From assembly GCF_001307155.1 (NCBI RefSeq), contig NZ_CP012830.1:434001-498000 (forward strand): 64,000 nucleotides of DNA, in the 5' to 3' direction. Origin of the DNA: Pseudomonas fluorescens. GTDB taxonomy: Bacteria; Pseudomonadota; Gammaproteobacteria; Pseudomonadales; Pseudomonadaceae. Below, one piece after another: positions 19,548 to 29,607 of the stretch. Numbering within the stretch: the first letter of the stretch is position 1; the number at the start of each line of letters is the position of its first letter. A program made the position numbers and the translations under genes. Below the pieces are notes generated by a model. That model ran no database searches, was not told where the DNA came from, and was given only the letters and a program-made list of their open reading frames with translations.

Positions 19548-22007
19548 TCAACGGAACGTGCCAGGCGCCCTGAATAACAGAGGCTGCGGTCTGGCGGGCC
19601 GACATTGCAGGCTGTCACAGGTAAACAATTGCGGGCGTTCAATGATATACCCTTGAGCATAATCCACCCCGATCTCCAGCAATGCCTGCTCGATCTGGGG
19701 TGTTTCAACAAACTCGGCAATGGTGCGCTTACCCATGACATGACCGATGTGATTGATCACTTCGACCATTGCACGGTTAATCGGGTCGTCCAGCATATCC
19801 TTTACGAAACTCCCGTCGATCTTCAAGAAGTCTACAGGTAAATGTTTTAGATAGGCGAATGAGGACATACCGGCACAAAAGTCATCCAGCGAAAAATGAC
19901 ATCCCAACCCTTTGAGCTCATTGATAAATCTGATTGCGCTGCCCAAATTGGAAATCGCGCTGGTTTCAGTGATTTCAAAACAAATCATTTCAGGCGGGAT
20001 GGCATAGGCAGTGAATTTTTCACGCAGAAAGTGCAGAAAAGCCTCATCACCGATGGTAGTGCCTGACAGATTGATCGCACACATGGCCAACGGCCCTTTG
20101 CGCTCTTGGGCGATGCCCTGCGCAATGATCCTGAAAACATTCTCGACCACCCAACGATCCAGGGACGTCATCAGTCCATAACGCTCGGCGGCAGGAATGA
20201 AGCTGTCCGGCAGAATCATCCGCCCGGCTTCGTCGTGCAGACGCAGCAGGATTTCGATATGCCCGCCGCCCCGTTCGATATGCCCCAGCGCAGCGATTTC
20301 CTGTGAATACAGACAGAAGCGGTTCTCTTCCAGCGCCATGTGTAGGCGTTGCACCCAGGCCATCTCGCCAAAACGCAGGGACAACTCGGAGTCGTCGGCA
20401 TGATAGACCTGCACCCGATTGCGGCCCTTCTCCTTCGCCATGTAGCAGGCCATGTCTGCAGCACGCAATGAAGCCTCAAGGGTGGCCGGAGCTTGAATGA
20501 TGTGCACCAGACCGATGCTGACGGTGGTCACGAATGGCCGGCCTTTCCAGACAAAGTGCAGGTTTTGTACCGTCTGGCGCAGGCCCTCGGCGATTTTTTC
20601 CGAGGCTTGCGGCGAGCAGTTTTCCAGCAGAATGCCGAACTCGTCACCGCCCAATCGGGCCAAGGTGTCACCTTCGCGCAAACCCGATTGCAACAGTGCG
20701 CAGATATGCCGCAGCAGCTCATCACCCGCAGCATGCCCGCAAGTGTCGTTGACCAGTTTGAATTGATCCAGATCGAGGAACATCAAGGCATGTCGGGCTG
20801 GCTGGCGCGTCAGGCTGTGCAACGCCTGCTCCAGGCGATATTCGAATTCGCGGCGGTTGGCCAGCCCGGTCAACGCGTCGTGGGTGGCCTGCCAGGAAAG
20901 ATTGGCAATGTACTGCCGCTCCTGGGTCATGTCATGCAGCACCAGTACCGTGCCACTGACTTTACCGGCATTGCGAATCGGCGAACCTACCAGCGTGACT
21001 GAAACCGTGCTGCCATCCAGCCTCTGGATCAGTTTGGAGTGTTCACTGCCGCCGCTGAGCTGACCGCTGAGAATATGCTCGATCAGCGTGAAGCCATCCG
21101 CCTGGGCATTGTCATCCAGCAGATTGAACAAGGCTGCCAGTGGTAGCCCGATTGCCTGCTCAGCCTTCCAGTGGGTCAACTCCTCGGCTGCCGGGTTCAT
21201 GTAAGCAATGGCACCTTCAACGTCGGTGGTGATCACGCCATCGCCAATGGACTGCAAGGTGATTTGCGCGCGTTCCTTTTCCAGCTGCAAGGCATTGGCA
21301 AACGCGTGGCGCTGAGCCAGTAGCTTATGGGTGCGCAAGAGTGCCAGGGCAATCAACCCCAACGCCGTGGCCAGGTTAGTGAACAGCAACAACCGCAGAA
21401 TCAGCCGCGAGCCCTCGCCCAATGCGTCACTGAATGCTTTGGCGGCGGGGGTCACCGCTTCGTTGATGGCAAATATCCGGGCTTTCCAGCGCTGAATGTC
21501 GGCGTCGCTCGCCTGGTTGCCGACAATGCGCTGATGCATTTCAAGGGCGACGTTATCGAGCTGCATCAGGTAGGCATCGCCCACGGTCCAGCGATCGATA
21601 GCGGTTTCCAGGTAACTGAAATGCCGGAAGTTCAGGTACAGCCAAATCAGGCTTGAAACGTCATCGGGATGGTTACCGCCGTTGAGGATACCCCGCCTCG
21701 CGGCCTCAAGATCAGGCGGTTGATGATCCAGCGCGACCCGCAGTTCATGCCCGCCCTGGGGGACTGAAATAGCCTTCTGATACTTGAGGAAAATCGACTC
21801 GTCGCGACTGTCAGCGTAGAGATTGAGGTAATAGATAGCGTCTTTCTGACCCTTGGACCACAGGCTTTCTCCGGCAACATAGCCGCGAACCGCCGACAAA
21901 ACGTACAGGCTGACGCCGCCCAACAGGGCCTGAAACAATACGACGGCGATAAATGGCCAGACGATGCCCAACAACCGTGGCGTTCCGAGAGTCCGCTTTT
22001 GCTTCAT
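19548..22007 (-). CDS. Membrane GGDEF-EAL cyclic di-GMP protein with PAS domain
   Basis: An 819-residue protein with an N-terminal membrane segment (about 13-36), a periplasmic helical sensor region, a second membrane segment (about 207-228), a PAS domain (about 245-365), GGDEF (about 378-540) and EAL (about 560-805). The GGDEF site (RLGGDEFG) is intact and preceded by an RxxD I-site (REGD). The EAL domain retains its key residues: EILLR, INLSG, FEITET, LDDF, LKID, EFVET and YAQGY. It could therefore both make and degrade cyclic di-GMP. It is the second cyclic di-GMP gene within 5 kb, on the opposite strand. Confidence 0.9.
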   Translation of the reverse strand: MKQKRTLGTPRLLGIVWPFIAVVLFQALLGGVSLYVLSAVRGYVAGESLWSKGQKDAIYYLNLYADSRDESIFLKYQKAISVPQGGHELRVALDHQPPDLEAARRGILNGGNHPDDVSSLIWLYLNFRHFSYLETAIDRWTVGDAYLMQLDNVALEMHQRIVGNQASDADIQRWKARIFAINEAVTPAAKAFSDALGEGSRLILRLLLFTNLATALGLIALALLRTHKLLAQRHAFANALQLEKERAQITLQSIGDGVITTDVEGAIAYMNPAAEELTHWKAEQAIGLPLAALFNLLDDNAQADGFTLIEHILSGQLSGGSEHSKLIQRLDGSTVSVTLVGSPIRNAGKVSGTVLVLHDMTQERQYIANLSWQATHDALTGLANRREFEYRLEQALHSLTRQPARHALMFLDLDQFKLVNDTCGHAAGDELLRHICALLQSGLREGDTLARLGGDEFGILLENCSPQASEKIAEGLRQTVQNLHFVWKGRPFVTTVSIGLVHIIQAPATLEASLRAADMACYMAKEKGRNRVQVYHADDSELSLRFGEMAWVQRLHMALEENRFCLYSQEIAALGHIERGGGHIEILLRLHDEAGRMILPDSFIPAAERYGLMTSLDRWVVENVFRIIAQGIAQERKGPLAMCAINLSGTTIGDEAFLHFLREKFTAYAIPPEMICFEITETSAISNLGSAIRFINELKGLGCHFSLDDFCAGMSSFAYLKHLPVDFLKIDGSFVKDMLDDPINRAMVEVINHIGHVMGKRTIAEFVETPQIEQALLEIGVDYAQGYIIERPQLFTCDSLQCRPARPQPLLFRAPGTFR

Positions 22008-22218
22008 GAGGTCCCTTGCATAAGCGCTGCCTGATGAACACCCTAGAGAATTCCGCTCCTAGCAGCACAGACTAGGCTAATTTTCGATTTTTCGAAGGCG
22101 TCAGGCTTCGATCAAGCTCGATTTAGGGGCAATGTAACAATCAAAGGGTCCACAAGGCCGATTCCCAAAAAGGATGGCTGATCAATAAGTACAGAAATCC
22201 GGGCAAAACTCAAGACTG

Positions 22219-24036
22219 CTAATGCTGCTGCAAATGCCCATACAACTTGGCATACAGGCCACCTTCAGCAATCAGTTGCTGATGGTCGCCGTCTTCGGCA
22301 ATCTGCCCGCCATCGAATACCAGCACACGATCTGCCTGTTTCACCGCCGACAACCGGTGAGCAATGATCAGTGTCGTGCGACCGCTGAGAAACCGCGCGA
22401 GCGCCTGATGGAGGTTGTATTCGGTGGCGGCGTCCAGCGCCGAAGTCGCCTCATCGAGGACCACGACCTTGGGTTCGGCCAGCACCATGCGCGCAATCGC
22501 CAGGCGCTGACGCTGCCCGCCGGACAAGCGCACACCGGAACGGCCAACGACACTATCCAGACCTTGCGGCAGCGCCTTGACCGTTGCCTCGAGCTGGGCG
22601 ATTTCCAGTGCCTGCCAACAGGCTTCGTCACTGCGTTCGCGGCCCATGGCGAGGTTGGCCCGTATGGTGTCGTTGAACAGTGCCGGGTGCTGCAACACCA
22701 CGGCGACATTCTCGCGCACCGTTTCCAGGCCGATGTCCTGTTGAGTGACGCCACCAAAACGGATGCTGCCCGACTGTGGCGTATAGAGCCCCAGCAGCAA
22801 CTGCACCAGCGTGCTTTTACCGCCACCACTGGCGCCGACGATGGCGACTTTTTCACCGGGTGCGATGGACAGGTTCATCTGATCCAGCACCAGCTCACCG
22901 CCATAGCCGAAACTCAAGCCCTGGACCTCGATGCCCACCGTCTCGCGCCCTTTGAACGGGTCGACGCCACCTGGGTATTGCGGCTCGTCGGCACGCGATA
23001 ACAGCTCGTTGATTCGCGTCAGTGCACCGCCGGCCGCGTAATAGGCGTATTGCAAATTCAGCAACTGCTCGACCGGCCCGATCATGAACCAGAGGTAGCT
23101 GAACACCGCCAGCATCTGGCCGATGGACAGGTCGGAGAACAGCACCGTGAGCATCGCGGCGGCGCGGAAGATATCGATACCGAACTGGAACAGCAAACCG
23201 CTGGCACGGCTCGATGCGTCGCTTTTCCACTGTGAGTTGACGGCATAGTTGCGCACTTCCTGCGCCCGCAAGCCGAGACGTCCCAGGAAAAACCCCTGAC
23301 GATTGCCAGCGCGGATTTCCTGAATTGCATCCAGGGTTTCGGTCAGCGCCTGGGTGAACCGGGAAGTGCTGTCGTTCTCAAGTTTCTTCAGGTGTTTGAC
23401 CCGCTTACCCAACTGCACGGTGGCGTAGATCACCAGCGGGTTGAACAACAGGATCAGCAGCGCCAGCTTCCAGTGCATCCACACCAGAATCCCCGCCGTG
23501 CCGACCAGCGTGAGCATCGCCACCAGAAAGCGGCTAAGGGTTTCGCCGACGAATTTGTCGACCGTGTCCAGGTCCGTGACCAGGTGCGTGGTCACCGTGC
23601 CGCTGCCCAGGCTTTCGTATTCGCCAAGGGAAATACGCTTGAGTCGCTCGATCAGCCGTACGCGGATACGGTAAACGATGTCCTTGGCCAGACTTGCAAA
23701 CAGACGCGCCTGCAAGACGTTGAACATCAATGCGCCGCAACGCAGGGTCAACGTCACCAGCAACATCAGACCGATGTAACCGGCAGCACGTTGCCAGCCG
23801 GTGGGCAGCGCGTGATTCATCACTTTCAGTGCGGCGTCGCCATGCCCCAGCAGCACTTCGTCCACCAGCAATGGCAACAGTAAAGGGATTGGCACACTGC
23901 ACAGGGTTGCCAATACGGCGACGCCGTTGGCGATCCACAAGGATTTTTTATGCTGAAGTGCCAGTCGACGGATTTCTGCCCAACTCAGCCGATCGACCCG
24001 CTTGGGTTGCGGTGCATCATCGGGTTGCTCATACAC
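22219..24036 (-). CDS. ABC exporter, fused permease-ATPase
   Basis: The product of about 605 residues (GTG at 24036; a GTG/ATG further upstream would lie inside the dsbA-like gene) has six membrane helices in the first 300 residues and a C-terminal ATPase. Walker A is GASGGGKST, the signature is LSGGQRQRLAIARM and Walker B VVVLDEATSALD. It is an MsbA/LmrA-type half-transporter that would homodimerise. The substrate is not evident. It overlaps the DsbA-like gene by 8 bp on the same strand, so the pair is translationally coupled. The GTG has GGAG about 10 nt upstream. Confidence 0.88.
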   Translation of the reverse strand: MYEQPDDAPQPKRVDRLSWAEIRRLALQHKKSLWIANGVAVLATLCSVPIPLLLPLLVDEVLLGHGDAALKVMNHALPTGWQRAAGYIGLMLLVTLTLRCGALMFNVLQARLFASLAKDIVYRIRVRLIERLKRISLGEYESLGSGTVTTHLVTDLDTVDKFVGETLSRFLVAMLTLVGTAGILVWMHWKLALLILLFNPLVIYATVQLGKRVKHLKKLENDSTSRFTQALTETLDAIQEIRAGNRQGFFLGRLGLRAQEVRNYAVNSQWKSDASSRASGLLFQFGIDIFRAAAMLTVLFSDLSIGQMLAVFSYLWFMIGPVEQLLNLQYAYYAAGGALTRINELLSRADEPQYPGGVDPFKGRETVGIEVQGLSFGYGGELVLDQMNLSIAPGEKVAIVGASGGGKSTLVQLLLGLYTPQSGSIRFGGVTQQDIGLETVRENVAVVLQHPALFNDTIRANLAMGRERSDEACWQALEIAQLEATVKALPQGLDSVVGRSGVRLSGGQRQRLAIARMVLAEPKVVVLDEATSALDAATEYNLHQALARFLSGRTTLIIAHRLSAVKQADRVLVFDGGQIAEDGDHQQLIAEGGLYAKLYGHLQQH

Positions 24037-24664
24037 AGGCTGCGCGCTCCAGCCAACGGCCGAGCAACGGGGCCAGTTCGCTGAGCGGTTGATAACCATT
24101 GGTCAACAGCGCCAATTGACCGTTGCGCTCGGCGAGCAAGGTCGGGAAGCCGGCGATGCCCAGATCCTGAACCCAGGTGAAGTCTGCCGCCGTCGCCGCG
24201 TGCTGATCGGCACGGTCGAATGCTGCCGCGAACTCGATACGCGGCAAGCCGGCTTGTTCGGCCAACTCCACCAACACGCTGGCGCGGGTGACGTCACGAC
24301 CCTCGGTATAAAAAGCCTGCTGGATGAGTTTGAGCAGTTTCCAGGCGCAATCCGGTGCCAGGCTGCGCGCCGTCACCAGCGCACGGCAGGCAGGTTCGGT
24401 GTCGTAGACAAAACCGTCGGGCAGCGCGCCTTCGAACTTGAACGGCTGGCCGGTGGCTTCGGCGACCGCCTGCCAGTGTTCGAGAATGTAGCGCCGCGTA
24501 GTGGGTTCCAGCGCTGCACCACTGCCGGTGCGCAAACCGCCAACCACCAGATGCACATCAATGCCCGCAGCCTGCGCCTGCTTGACCAGGGCCTCGGCCA
24601 CCGGAGCGAAGCCCCAGCACCAGGAGCACATCGGATCCATTACATAGAGCAGGCGCGCGGACAT
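24029..24664 (-). CDS. DsbA-family thioredoxin-fold protein (FrnE-like)
   Basis: A 211-residue protein with a thioredoxin-like fold and helical insert. The redox site is CSWC in MDPMCSWCWGFAP near the N-terminus, and the cis-Pro region reads GIAGFPTLL. It lacks a signal peptide, so it is cytosolic, unlike periplasmic DsbA; FrnE/2-hydroxychromene isomerase-type relatives are the closest by layout. GAGG lies 8 nt before the ATG. It starts 3 bp after the trhO stop and overlaps the ABC exporter, forming a likely three-gene operon trhO-dsbA-like-ABC. Confidence 0.88.
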   Translation of the reverse strand: MSARLLYVMDPMCSWCWGFAPVAEALVKQAQAAGIDVHLVVGGLRTGSGAALEPTTRRYILEHWQAVAEATGQPFKFEGALPDGFVYDTEPACRALVTARSLAPDCAWKLLKLIQQAFYTEGRDVTRASVLVELAEQAGLPRIEFAAAFDRADQHAATAADFTWVQDLGIAGFPTLLAERNGQLALLTNGYQPLSELAPLLGRWLERAACV

Positions 24665-24667
24665 GGT

Positions 24668-25609
24668 TCAGGCCTCGGTGTTGGATTGCTTGTAGTTGTA
24701 ACCGATCGGGTGCGGCTGATTACGGGCCTTGGCCAGTTCGATCTGTTTCTGCCGGTCGATCGCACTGCGACGGGTCTTCTCACTCAGCTTATCCCAGCAA
24801 TGCGGGCAGCTGATGCCAGCGACATAGTGCTCGGATGCACGGTCTTCCACACTCACTGGCGTACGACAGGCATGACATTGATCGTAGTCGCCTTCGCTCA
24901 GGTCGTGGCGAACGGTGACGCGGTTATCGAACACAAAGCAGTCACCCTGCCATTTGGTTTCTTCCTGCGGCACCTCTTCGAGGTACTTGAGGATTCCGCC
25001 CTTGAGGTGGAAGACTTCATCGAAGCCCTGGCTGAGCATGTAGCTCGAAGCCTTTTCACAGCGAATGCCGCCGGTGCAGAACATCGCGACTTTCTTGTGC
25101 TTGGCCGGGTCGAAGTTGGCTTTGATGTAGTCGGGAAATTCGCGAAAACTGGTGGTCTTCGGATCGATCGCGCCTTCGAAGGTGCCGATCGACACTTCGT
25201 AGTCGTTGCGGGTATCGATCAGCAGCACTTCAGGGTCGCTGATCAACGCGTTCCAATTCTGCGGATCAACGTAGGTGCCGACCTTCTTGTTCGGGTCAAC
25301 GCCTTCAACACCCAGGGTGACGATCTCTTTCTTGAGTTTGACCTTGGTGCGGTAGAACGGCTGCTCGTCGCAGTACGACTCTTTGTGATCGATGTCGTCC
25401 ATGCGCGGATCGTTCTTGAGCCAGGCCATCAGCCCGTCGATGCCTTCGCGGCTACCGGAAACCGTGCCGTTGATGCCTTCTTCGGCAATCAGCAAGGTGC
25501 CTTTGATGCCGTTGTCGACCATTGCCTGCAACAGTGGCTCGCGCAAGGCGACGTAATCTTCAAGGGTGACGAACTTATACAGTGCCGCCACGACAATCTG
25601 TTGTGTCAT
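24668..25609 (-). CDS. trhO: tRNA uridine-34 hydroxylase, rhodanese family
   Basis: TrhO (formerly YceA) hydroxylates uridine 34 in a set of tRNAs in an oxygen-dependent reaction, giving ho5U. The 313-residue product has the N-terminal acylphosphatase-like region with [11 protein letters not shown] and [10 protein letters not shown], a rhodanese domain with [10 protein letters not shown] and the catalytic cysteine loop [11 protein letters not shown], and a C-terminal cysteine cluster ([15 protein letters not shown]) that looks like a zinc site. The length fits the family. It begins the operon with the DsbA-like protein and the ABC exporter. Confidence 0.95.
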   Translation of the reverse strand: MTQQIVVAALYKFVTLEDYVALREPLLQAMVDNGIKGTLLIAEEGINGTVSGSREGIDGLMAWLKNDPRMDDIDHKESYCDEQPFYRTKVKLKKEIVTLGVEGVDPNKKVGTYVDPQNWNALISDPEVLLIDTRNDYEVSIGTFEGAIDPKTTSFREFPDYIKANFDPAKHKKVAMFCTGGIRCEKASSYMLSQGFDEVFHLKGGILKYLEEVPQEETKWQGDCFVFDNRVTVRHDLSEGDYDQCHACRTPVSVEDRASEHYVAGISCPHCWDKLSEKTRRSAIDRQKQIELAKARNQPHPIGYNYKQSNTEA

Positions 25610-25656
25610 GGGTGATTCTCCAGGTGGCTACCCGCGCAAGGGGTGAACCGGATGCG

Positions 25657-25686
25657 AAAAAAAACGCGCCGGCTAAGCGGCGCGTT
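25657..25686 (-). terminator. Rho-independent terminator (minus strand)
   Basis: AACGCGCCG, loop CTAAG region, CGGCGCGTT, with an A run on the left that becomes a U run on the minus strand. It lies between bolA and trhO and probably ends the bolA transcript. Confidence 0.8.
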
Positions 25687-25734
25687 GCGGATTCTAACAA
25701 AAACACTGTGGTTTTAGGACTGTGGTGTTTCACC

Positions 25735-25866
25735 TGTGGCGAGGGAGCTTGCTCCCGCTGGACCGCGAAGCGGTCGTAATCCGGCAATCGCGTTCCATCT
25801 GAATACTCGCGGCGGTTGATATTAGGGTCGCTTCGCAACCCAGCGGGAGCAAGCTCCCTCGCCACA
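25735..25866. repeat. REPIN, family A
   Basis: Ends TGTGGCGAGGGAGCTTGCTC and GAGCAAGCTCCCTCGCCACA are inverted, about 92 bp apart, with the interior pieces GCGAAGCGGTCGTAAT and TCGCTTCGCAACCCAGCGG. It lies between the terminator and the bolA stop. Confidence 0.92.
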
Positions 25867-25879
25867 ACAGCCATCAGAA

Positions 25880-26179
25880 TCAGTGCTTGCTGCCGCCAGC
25901 ACAGGTCGGCGAGGCAGGTGCCGCGCCGGTCTTTGCCCATTCCTCAGGCGTATAGGTATGCAGCGCCAACGCATGGAATTCACCCATCAGGTCACCCAAC
26001 GTGGCGTAGACCTTCTGGTGACGCTTGACGCTGTTGAGCCCGGTAAATTGCTCGCTGACCACCACGGCCTTGAAGTGGGTTTGCAGCCCTCGGCTGTGCA
26101 TATGACTTTCGTCCAGCACCTCCAGATGTGCAGGTTGCAACGCGTTCAGTGCCGATTCAATACGTTGTTGCATGGTCAT
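25880..26179 (-). CDS. bolA: BolA family protein
   Basis: The 99-residue product has the BolA fold: VLDESHMHSRG then the helix-turn-helix-like segment with SLVKRHQKVY-type sequence (here NSVKRHQKVY) and EFHALALHTYTPEEW. BolA proteins bind monothiol glutaredoxins with a shared Fe-S cluster and affect morphology and envelope genes. The conserved His in KRHQ and HALALHTY are cluster ligands or near them. GGAG lies 7 nt before the ATG at 26179. It is followed by a REPIN and preceded by the DUF2059 gene by 13 bp, likely one operon. Confidence 0.93.
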   Translation of the reverse strand: MTMQQRIESALNALQPAHLEVLDESHMHSRGLQTHFKAVVVSEQFTGLNSVKRHQKVYATLGDLMGEFHALALHTYTPEEWAKTGAAPASPTCAGGSKH

Positions 26180-26192
26180 TGCGGGGCTCCGC

Positions 26193-26717
26193 TCAAGGCT
26201 TTTTCTTGGCGGGAGCAGCGGCGTCTTTCGGCGTCAGCTCGGCAGTCATGTCAGCCAGCAGCTTGTTGACCACAGGCACCGCGCTTTCCAGTTTGGCTTG
26301 AGTCATCTGGGCCGATTGCTGAGTCAGCTGAGGCATTTTTTCCAGGACTTTCTTGCCCAGTGGCGACTGGTAGAACGCAACCAGGTCCTTGAGCTCGGAT
26401 TCGCTGAAGTTGGTGGTGTAGAGCTTGACCATGTCCGGCTTCAGTTTGTTCCAGCCAATGGCTTGGTCCAGAGCGGCGTTGGCCTTGGCCTGGTAGGTTT
26501 CCAGCAAGGCTTTTTTCGATTCCGGCGCTTTGGTTTGTTCAAAGCGCTGGGCGAACATTTGCTGCACTTGCATGTACACCGGTGTGCCCAGTTTGTCAGC
26601 ATGCGCCAGGGTCAGGAAAGCTTCGGCACTGGCGTTGTGGCTGGCGGTATCGGCGAAAACCTGGCCGCTGGCACAGACCAGAGCAACCGCGGTACAGATG
26701 GCACGAAGACGAGTCAT
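26193..26717 (-). CDS. Exported DUF2059 protein
   Basis: A 174-residue protein with a signal peptide (MTRLRAICTAVALVCASGQVFA). The body is helical, with SELKDLVAFYQSPLGKKVLEKMP, the hallmark of the DUF2059 family. It ends in a lysine-rich AKKKP tail. Function is unknown; some family members are periplasmic. It lies just before bolA on the same strand and is divergent from fumC, which is the arrangement next to fumC2 in P. aeruginosa. Confidence 0.85.
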   Translation of the reverse strand: MTRLRAICTAVALVCASGQVFADTASHNASAEAFLTLAHADKLGTPVYMQVQQMFAQRFEQTKAPESKKALLETYQAKANAALDQAIGWNKLKPDMVKLYTTNFSESELKDLVAFYQSPLGKKVLEKMPQLTQQSAQMTQAKLESAVPVVNKLLADMTAELTPKDAAAPAKKKP

Positions 26718-26909
26718 CGAGTTTCCTTTTCTAGCAGGCGAGGTAAAACCCCAAGGGGGGCCATTCTGCGCCTAAAAAACTCATGCGCTCAACCCCTCCC
26801 CCTTGCCAGGCCTGATTTTCAGGACCGAACGGTTAAAAAAACGACTGATGGAACCCTAAGCGTCATTCACGACCTAAACTTCGCTATCAGACCTACAGGA
26901 ATGTAACCG

Positions 26910-28304
26910 ATGAGCCGTATCGAAACCGACAGCCTTGGCCCAGTGGAAGTCCCGGATGAAGCCTACTGGGGCGCTCAGACGCAGCGCTCGCTGATTAACT
27001 TTGCCATTGGCAATGAACGCATGCCGCTGGCCGTACTGCACGCCTTGGCCCTGATCAAGAAAGCCGCGGCACGGGTCAATAGTCGCAATGGCGATCTGCC
27101 GGCCGACATCGCCCGGCTGATCGAGCAGGCCGCCGACGAAGTGCTCGACGGCCAGCATGACGACCAGTTTCCGCTGGTGGTCTGGCAGACCGGCAGTGGC
27201 ACCCAAAGCAACATGAACGTCAACGAAGTGATCGCCGGCCGCGCCAACGAACTGGCCGGCAACCCTCGTGGCGGCAAGGCTCCGGTGCACCCCAACGACC
27301 ACGTCAATCGCTCGCAAAGCTCCAACGACAGCTTCCCCACCGCCATGCATATCGCCACGGTGCAGGCCGTACAACAGCAGCTGTTGCCGGCCATCGCTGA
27401 ACTCTCCGCCGGGCTGGCCGAGCAGGCCGCACGGCACATGAAACTGGTGAAGACCGGTCGCACGCACATGATGGATGCCACGCCGATCACCTTCGGCCAG
27501 GAGCTTTCAGCGTTCATCGCCCAGCTCGATTACGCCGAACGTGCGATCCGCAGCGCCTTGCCGGCCGTCTGCGAGTTGGCTCAGGGCGGTACTGCGGTGG
27601 GGACCGGCCTCAACTCGCCGCATGGCTTTGGCGAAGCGATTGCCTCCGAGTTGGCCGCGCTCTCCGGCCTGCCGTTTATCACCGCGCCGAACAAGTTTGC
27701 CGCACTGGCCGGGCACGAACCGTTGACCACCTTGTCTGGCGCGCTGAAAACCCTCGCCGTGACCCTGATGAAAATCGCCAACGACTTGCGCTTGCTGGGC
27801 TCCGGACCACGAGCGGGTTTCGCCGAGGTCAAGCTGCCCGCCAACGAGCCCGGCAGTTCGATCATGCCTGGCAAGGTCAACCCGACTCAGTGCGAAGCAT
27901 TGTCGATGCTCGCCTGCCAGGTACTGGGCAACGACGTGGCGATTGGCTTCGCCGCCAGCCAGGGCCACCTGCAGTTGAACGTGTTCAAGCCGGTGATCAT
28001 TCACAACCTGCTGCAATCGATCCGCTTGCTCGGTGATGGCTGCAGTAACTTCCAGCAGCATTGCATTGCAGGCCTTGAGCCGGATGCCGAGCAAATGGCC
28101 GCTCACCTGGAACGTGGCTTGATGCTGGTGACGGCGCTGAACCCGCACATCGGCTACGACAAATCCGCCGAGATTGCCAAGAAAGCCTATGCCGAAGGGC
28201 TGACCCTGCGCGAGGCGGCGTTGCAGCTCGGTTATCTGACGGATGAGCAGTTTGATGCCTGGGTGCGGCCGGAGAACATGCTGGAGGCCGGGAAGCAGGG
28301 TTGA
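26910..28304 (+). CDS. fumC: Class II fumarate hydratase
   Basis: An iron-independent, homotetrameric fumarase of 464 residues that interconverts fumarate and malate in the TCA cycle. The fumarase/aspartase signature [13 protein letters not shown] (beginning about 316) and the NxxxSSND-type sequence [13 protein letters not shown] are present, with the catalytic His in [10 protein letters not shown]. Length is typical. The divergent DUF2059-bolA pair upstream matches the neighbourhood of FumC2, an oxygen-stable fumarase, in P. aeruginosa. Confidence 0.96.
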   Translation: MSRIETDSLGPVEVPDEAYWGAQTQRSLINFAIGNERMPLAVLHALALIKKAAARVNSRNGDLPADIARLIEQAADEVLDGQHDDQFPLVVWQTGSGTQSNMNVNEVIAGRANELAGNPRGGKAPVHPNDHVNRSQSSNDSFPTAMHIATVQAVQQQLLPAIAELSAGLAEQAARHMKLVKTGRTHMMDATPITFGQELSAFIAQLDYAERAIRSALPAVCELAQGGTAVGTGLNSPHGFGEAIASELAALSGLPFITAPNKFAALAGHEPLTTLSGALKTLAVTLMKIANDLRLLGSGPRAGFAEVKLPANEPGSSIMPGKVNPTQCEALSMLACQVLGNDVAIGFAASQGHLQLNVFKPVIIHNLLQSIRLLGDGCSNFQQHCIAGLEPDAEQMAAHLERGLMLVTALNPHIGYDKSAEIAKKAYAEGLTLREAALQLGYLTDEQFDAWVRPENMLEAGKQG

Positions 28305-28336
28305 ATCAGTCAGTTATCTAGCGTCTGACGGTCAGT

Positions 28337-28411
28337 CATCGCGAGCAAGCTCTGCTCCTACAGAAGAGAAGCTCGCATCTCCTCTGCAGGCGTAAAGCTT
28401 GCTCGCGATGA
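28337..28411. repeat. REPIN, family B (variant)
   Basis: CATCGCGAGCAAGCTCTGCT and AAGCTTGCTCGCGATGAA are inverted, with AGAGAAGCTCGCATCTCCTC between. It lies between the convergent fumC and DMT transporter genes. Confidence 0.85.
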
Positions 28412-28423
28412 ACGATAACGCGG

Positions 28424-29386
28424 TTACCGGCTGACCGCGGCCCGCATCCGTCGGGCCTTGAGCCCGGCGATCAGCGATGGCCCCAACGCGACCAGTGCCG
28501 ACCCCAGCACCACCAGCACTGCACCGCCATACGCCAGACTGTTGATCTGTTCGGCCTGTACATACTCGGGCCACAACCAGGCGGCCAGCGCCACGGCCGC
28601 GAAGGTCACCAACGGTGTGATGGCGAGCGTCGCACTGACCCTCGACGCCTCCCAATGGGCCAGCGCTTCGGCAAAAGCGCCGTAAGCGATCAGCGTGTTC
28701 AGACAGCACCCAAGCAGCAACCAGCCTTGCAGCGGGCTCAGTTGCAAAGCTTCCAATGGATGTACCCACGGGGTCAGCAACAAGGCGCAAAACAGGTAGA
28801 TCACCATCATCACCTGTAACGAATTCCACGCCGTCAGCAATTGTTTCTGGCCCAGCGCATAGAAGGTCCAGACGGTTGACGCCGCCAGTACCAGCAACAC
28901 GCCTGCGGTGTAATCACTCAACGATGTCAGCAACTCGCTGAGCCGCTGATTGAAAAACAACCCGAACCCCAACAACAGCACCAGCAGGCCAATCCCCTGC
29001 CCCACGCTGAAACGTTCCTTGAACACAAACAGGCTGGCGATCAGCAACAGGATCGGCCCCATCTGCACGACCAGTTGCGCAGTACCCGGGCTCAACAGGT
29101 TCAGGCCCATCAGGTACAACACGTAATTGCCCACCAGCCCGAGTACCGCCATCAGCACCAGCCAGCCACCTTTAGGCCCAAGCGCCCGTCGGCTCGGCAG
29201 ACGCTTGGTCGCCGCCAGATAAAGGAACAGCAAGCTGCCGGATACGATCAGCCGAAACCAGGTCACCGTGACCGGGTCCATCACCAGCAATACCTGCTTG
29301 AGTTTGATCGGCAGGATTCCCCACAAAAACGCGGTCAGCAAGGCGAGGAACAGACCATAAACCCAGCGACCGGACGAAATGTGCAT
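28424..29386 (-). CDS. EamA/DMT superfamily transporter
   Basis: A 320-residue inner-membrane protein with about ten hydrophobic segments in two EamA repeats (about 12-145 and 160-300). The first repeat ends LLGFGLFFNQ, the second includes TPLVTFAAVALAAWLWPE. Members export amino acids or metabolites or take up drugs and metabolites; nothing in the sequence sets the substrate. It is transcribed toward fumC and ends in an Arg-rich tail (KARRMRAAVSR). Confidence 0.9.
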   Translation of the reverse strand: MHISSGRWVYGLFLALLTAFLWGILPIKLKQVLLVMDPVTVTWFRLIVSGSLLFLYLAATKRLPSRRALGPKGGWLVLMAVLGLVGNYVLYLMGLNLLSPGTAQLVVQMGPILLLIASLFVFKERFSVGQGIGLLVLLLGFGLFFNQRLSELLTSLSDYTAGVLLVLAASTVWTFYALGQKQLLTAWNSLQVMMVIYLFCALLLTPWVHPLEALQLSPLQGWLLLGCCLNTLIAYGAFAEALAHWEASRVSATLAITPLVTFAAVALAAWLWPEYVQAEQINSLAYGGAVLVVLGSALVALGPSLIAGLKARRMRAAVSR

Positions 29387-29607
29387 GGAAACCCCAAAAG
29401 GCTGACGGCGAGAAAAGCCATTCTAGGCTGCCGGCGAGGCATCACACACGGACAGTTGGCGACAAGCCGTAAATGAGACTGTATCGGTCGCACCGAGAAG
29501 TTGACGTTTACCGTTGATCAGTTAACCAGGCGTGCCCACGACATTGCCCCTGCCAGCTCCCGGCCGACCGCGACAATCATTCACCCCGCGTATGCAAACC
29601 CATCGGG

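Noticed and set aside
24029..24664. Periplasmic DsbA
   Set aside because: No signal peptide and CSWC near the N-terminus, so a cytosolic FrnE-like protein is preferred.
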